Assembly: GCF_014200305.1 (NCBI RefSeq)
Contig: NZ_JACHBL010000001.1
Coordinates: forward strand, 1,426,001 to 1,490,000
DNA: 64,000 nucleotides
Direction of reading: 5' to 3'
Source: Neomicrococcus lactis
GTDB taxonomy: Bacteria; Actinomycetota; Actinomycetes; Actinomycetales; Micrococcaceae
The notes beneath the pieces are model-generated. The model was not told the origin of the DNA and did no database searches. It saw only the letters and a list, made by a program, of their open reading frames with translations. The first letter of the stretch is position 1, and the number at the start of each line of letters is the position of its first letter. Shown piece after piece: positions 61,581 through 64,000 of this stretch. Made by a program: the position numbers and the translations under genes.

Positions 61581-63464
61581 ATGCGTGAATCAACAAGTCC
61601 GTTGGTCATGGACCTACCGGACAACTACTCTGTCACCCAATTGCTGATGGACCGCGTCAAACGCGGCGGCCAGGCTCCGTACACACTGCGCAATCCGGAG
61701 AACCGCTCCGAATGGATCGATGTCAGCGCCAATGATTACCTCTCGCTCGTACGAGCTGGCGCCAAGAAGCTCATCGAAGCTGGTCTCAACCCTGGCGAGG
61801 CTGTGGCCATCATGTCCAAGACGCGTTTCGAGTGGGCACTCGCCGAGATGGCCATCTGGTTCGCCGGCGGCATCTCGGTGCCCATCTACGAGACCAGCTC
61901 CGCGTACCAAGTCGAATGGATCCTCAAGGATTCTGACGTCCGCATGATTTTCGTTGAGGACTCTCACCGCGCTGAGGTCGCCCGCCAAGCCATCAAGAGC
62001 GGCGGCTTGGATGTTCGGGTTTTTCTTTTTGAGGACGACGACGATGCCAAGTTCGCACTCGCCGGAGACTCCGGGGTTCCCCTTGGCACTGGCTTAGCGA
62101 AGTTCATCAACGAGGGCTACTCGGCGCGCGTTGCCGATGCCGAAGTGGAATCCCGCCGTGCTCTCGCGGGTCTTCAGGACACTGCGACGATCGTCTACAC
62201 GTCAGGAACCACGGGACGCCCGAAGGGCTGCGAAATGACGCATGCCAACTTCTGCCTCATCGCTGTGAACCTCAAGATCACCATGTCTGAGGTTGTCCCG
62301 CCGCACTCGCGACTCTTGATGTTCTTGCCGCTCGCCCACGTTCTCGCGCGCGCCGTGCAGCTCATCGCTTTGTACACGGGCACCAAGGTGGCGCACTCCT
62401 CCCCTGCCACGTTGCTCCCGGACGTCGAGAGCTTCAAGCCAACCTTCGTGCTGGCCGTGCCTCGAATCTTCGAGAAGATCCTGTCCGGTGCTACGTCCAA
62501 GGCCGAGGCTGGCGGAACGGGCAAGATCTTCCATCGTGCGCAAGCGGCAGCCATCGATACGTCCATCCGCAAGGACGCGAAACCTCGCGGTTCCAAGCGC
62601 GCGTTCTCGGTTTTGAAGACCACATCTGTCATGACGCAGCACGCTCTATTCGAGAAGTTGGTCTACAAGAAGGTTCGCGGAGTCTTGGGCGGCCAGGTGG
62701 ACTTCGCCGTCTCTGGCGCTTCCGAGCTCAACGCGACGGTGTCTCACTTCTTCCGCGGGGTCGGCGTTCCGGTGCTCGAAGGCTACGGTCTCACGGAGAC
62801 CACGGCGCCTGCTGCGGTGAACATGCCGCAGGCGACACGCGTAGGCACTGTGGGATTGCCAATCGCGGGTACCACTATTCGTATTGCCGATAACGGCGAA
62901 GTGCTCATCAAGGGCATTGGTGTCTTCGCTCGGTATCACAAGAACCCCGAAGCTACCGTTGAAGCGTTCGATGCAGACGGCTTCTTCAAGACCGGCGACT
63001 TGGGCTTCCTGGACGAGGATGGCTTCTTGACCATCACGGGACGCACCAAGGATCTGATTGTCACGGCCGGTGGAAAGAACATCTCACCGAGCCAGCTCGA
63101 AGAGACTGTGCGCGCTAGCCGCATCATTTCCCAAGTAGTGGTGGTTGGCGACAACCGTCCATTTGTCGGCGCGCTCGTCACCTTGGACGCGGACGAGCTC
63201 AAGGCATGGGGCGCAAGCCGCGGTTTGGGAGAGCTGACCGTCCACGACGCCATCAGCAACCAGCAGGTTAAGGACGAAGTTCAGTCCTTCATCGATCAAG
63301 CGAACGCCACCGTTTCTCAAGCAGAGTCCATCCGGAAGTTCATCATTCTGGAAGACGACTTCACTGAGGATTCCGGCCACCTGACGCCGTCCCTCAAGCT
63401 CAAGCGGCAGTCCGTCATGGACTCACACGCCGATGTCATAGAGGGTCTGTACAACAAGAAGTAG
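61581..63464 (+). CDS. Long-chain acyl-CoA synthetase (AMP-dependent, FadD15-like)
   Basis: Activates fatty acids as acyl-AMP and then acyl-CoA. 627 residues, ATG 61581 with AAGGAG seven bases upstream. Motifs: IVYTSGTTGRPKGCEMTH (P-loop), GYGLTETTAPAAVNMP, TGDLGFLDEDGFLTITGRTKD (A8 hinge), GGKNISPSQLE, and the C-terminal LTPSLKLKRQ, with the catalytic lysine expected there. The N-terminal RSEWIDVSANDYLSLVRAGAKKL fits the FadD15/FACL subfamily. It follows pmt by 33 bases and could share its message. The chain-length preference is not predictable. Confidence 0.94.
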   Translation: MRESTSPLVMDLPDNYSVTQLLMDRVKRGGQAPYTLRNPENRSEWIDVSANDYLSLVRAGAKKLIEAGLNPGEAVAIMSKTRFEWALAEMAIWFAGGISVPIYETSSAYQVEWILKDSDVRMIFVEDSHRAEVARQAIKSGGLDVRVFLFEDDDDAKFALAGDSGVPLGTGLAKFINEGYSARVADAEVESRRALAGLQDTATIVYTSGTTGRPKGCEMTHANFCLIAVNLKITMSEVVPPHSRLLMFLPLAHVLARAVQLIALYTGTKVAHSSPATLLPDVESFKPTFVLAVPRIFEKILSGATSKAEAGGTGKIFHRAQAAAIDTSIRKDAKPRGSKRAFSVLKTTSVMTQHALFEKLVYKKVRGVLGGQVDFAVSGASELNATVSHFFRGVGVPVLEGYGLTETTAPAAVNMPQATRVGTVGLPIAGTTIRIADNGEVLIKGIGVFARYHKNPEATVEAFDADGFFKTGDLGFLDEDGFLTITGRTKDLIVTAGGKNISPSQLEETVRASRIISQVVVVGDNRPFVGALVTLDADELKAWGASRGLGELTVHDAISNQQVKDEVQSFIDQANATVSQAESIRKFIILEDDFTEDSGHLTPSLKLKRQSVMDSHADVIEGLYNKK

Positions 63465-63476
63465 TAGCAAGAAACG

Positions 63477-63515
63477 AAGGTGGGCGCCGGATATATCCGG
63501 CGCCCACCTTGTTTG
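63477..63515. terminator. Bidirectional terminator after the acyl-CoA synthetase gene
   Basis: The perfect palindrome from AAGGTGGGCGCCGG (63477) to CCGGCGCCCACCTT (63510) has loop ATATAT and GTTT after it. It separates the convergent genes. Confidence 0.85.
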
Positions 63516-63540
63516 GTAGCTCTAGTTCTTGGTTCCTCTA

Positions 63541-64000
63541 TTACTCTGTCGCGTACCGCTCGGCCTTGAGCTGAGTGACCATGCGGTCATGCTCGCGACG
63601 GCGTCGCGAAGGCCACGTGGCGAGCAGCGTGATGAGGCACGTCAGCAGTACCAACGCACCGACGCCAATGCCTGCATCCACCCAGAACTGAGGCGGGTAC
63701 AAGCGAATCAAGGTGTCCGAGTAGTTGAACGTCCAGGTGCCGTCCTTGAAGAACAGCTGGTGCACGCCCGTGAAGAAAGCGTCCCAGTTCAAGATGGCCA
63801 CCGCCGCAAGTGCAATGATGCCCACGAGCGTGATGATGGAGCCGGCGAACAGTCCGCGCCGCACTCCCCCGGGTGCCACGGACTTGAGAGCAAACATCAC
63901 CAAGACGGCGATGATGAACAGCCCGAGACCACCGAAGAAGACGGGCAGTAGGACGTTCTTGACGTCCACCATGTGTGAGACTTCGGTGTTCAAGAACAGC
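63541..64000 (-). CDS. DUF1461/TIGR01906-like integral membrane protein (5' truncated by window edge)
   Basis: At least 153 residues; the frame runs off the right edge of the window (codons for LFL precede NTEVSHMVDVK), so the true start lies beyond 64000. Three membrane helices are visible. The segment FFTGVHQLFFKDGTWTFNYSDTLIRLYPPQFW with a following GXG-rich helix is typical of this membrane family of unknown function, in which the N-terminal helix and a HMxDV element are also conserved. The stop is at 63541-63543. Confidence 0.8.
   Translation of the reverse strand, partial: LFLNTEVSHMVDVKNVLLPVFFGGLGLFIIAVLVMFALKSVAPGGVRRGLFAGSIITLVGIIALAAVAILNWDAFFTGVHQLFFKDGTWTFNYSDTLIRLYPPQFWVDAGIGVGALVLLTCLITLLATWPSRRRREHDRMVTQLKAERYATE

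Noticed and set aside
1-64000. CRISPR arrays or a phage-defence island
   Set aside because: No regular direct-repeat/spacer array and no cas, restriction-modification or other recognisable defence genes were seen; the 23-base-period repeat at 48254-48296 has only two units and fits an IS end.

Overview
The window is a 64 kb piece of a moderately G+C-rich actinobacterial chromosome, most likely from the Micrococcales and probably a relative of Arthrobacter/Micrococcaceae. Three things point there: the order tatD-rpf-rsmA-ispE, the order glmU-prs with tRNA-Gln beside it and rplY-pth-mfd nearby, and the rsmI/pmt divergent pair. A DUF222-HNH endonuclease, RmlA, DUF2505 and many GTG/TTG starts fit the same group. 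Genus is inference.

Layout. 1-1.4 kb: end of deoC, a small membrane protein and a YtxH-like protein. 1.4-17 kb: a surface-polysaccharide locus. It has rmlA, a nucleotidyltransferase/PqqD pair, and then a long minus-strand operon whose genes mostly overlap at ATGA junctions. The operon encodes GT2, a CgeB-like GT, a sialyltransferase-like GT-B protein, a CMP-nonulosonate synthetase, a CBS-NeuB-SAF-TIM-barrel fusion, GT4, a Wzy-like polymerase, GT4, GT2 and GT4. A divergent BY-kinase/chain-length protein follows. The 2.3-7.8 kb part looks lower in G+C than the rest. 16.8-34.6 kb: housekeeping genes (mfd, nhaA, lepB, sufU, sufS, pth, rplY, prs, glmU, tRNA-Gln) mixed with more polysaccharide genes: an HprK-like kinase fused to PqqD, a second BY-kinase, its probable LMW phosphatase, a MauE-thioredoxin protein and VanZ. 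34.8-48 kb: the polysaccharide-initiating sugar transferase, an ABC-F ATPase, ispE, rsmA, rpf, tatD, the MoxR-DUF58-transglutaminase operon and a VOC protein. 48-56.4 kb: an accessory region with an IS21-like end, an orphan gene, a 3.7 kb ISL3-family transposon with two passenger genes, a DUF222-HNH gene and a fresh IS256-family insertion. 56.4-64 kb: gabD, rsmI, a secreted HNH nuclease, protein O-mannosyltransferase, fadD and the edge of a DUF1461 membrane protein.

Together the scattered polysaccharide genes could form one Wzx/Wzy-type pathway: sugar-phosphate priming, nonulosonic-acid activation, glycosyl transfer, polymerisation, and tyrosine kinase/phosphatase control. No flippase, and no NeuC-type epimerase as a separate gene, is seen.

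The most notable observations are four. (1) A previously unexplained dispersed DNA motif of about 22 bp, consensus AGGCGAGCTGCGKCGTCGTMYT, occurs at least nine times in genes, in different reading frames and on both strands, and once between genes. (2) A split HprK-like kinase/PqqD/nucleotidyltransferase system of unknown function is tied to the polysaccharide genes. (3) An ISL3 element moved as a 3.7 kb unit (8-bp target duplication TACAAATC) and its transposase now carries two in-frame stops, both of the TGG-to-stop type. (4) A NeuB protein carries two extra domains.
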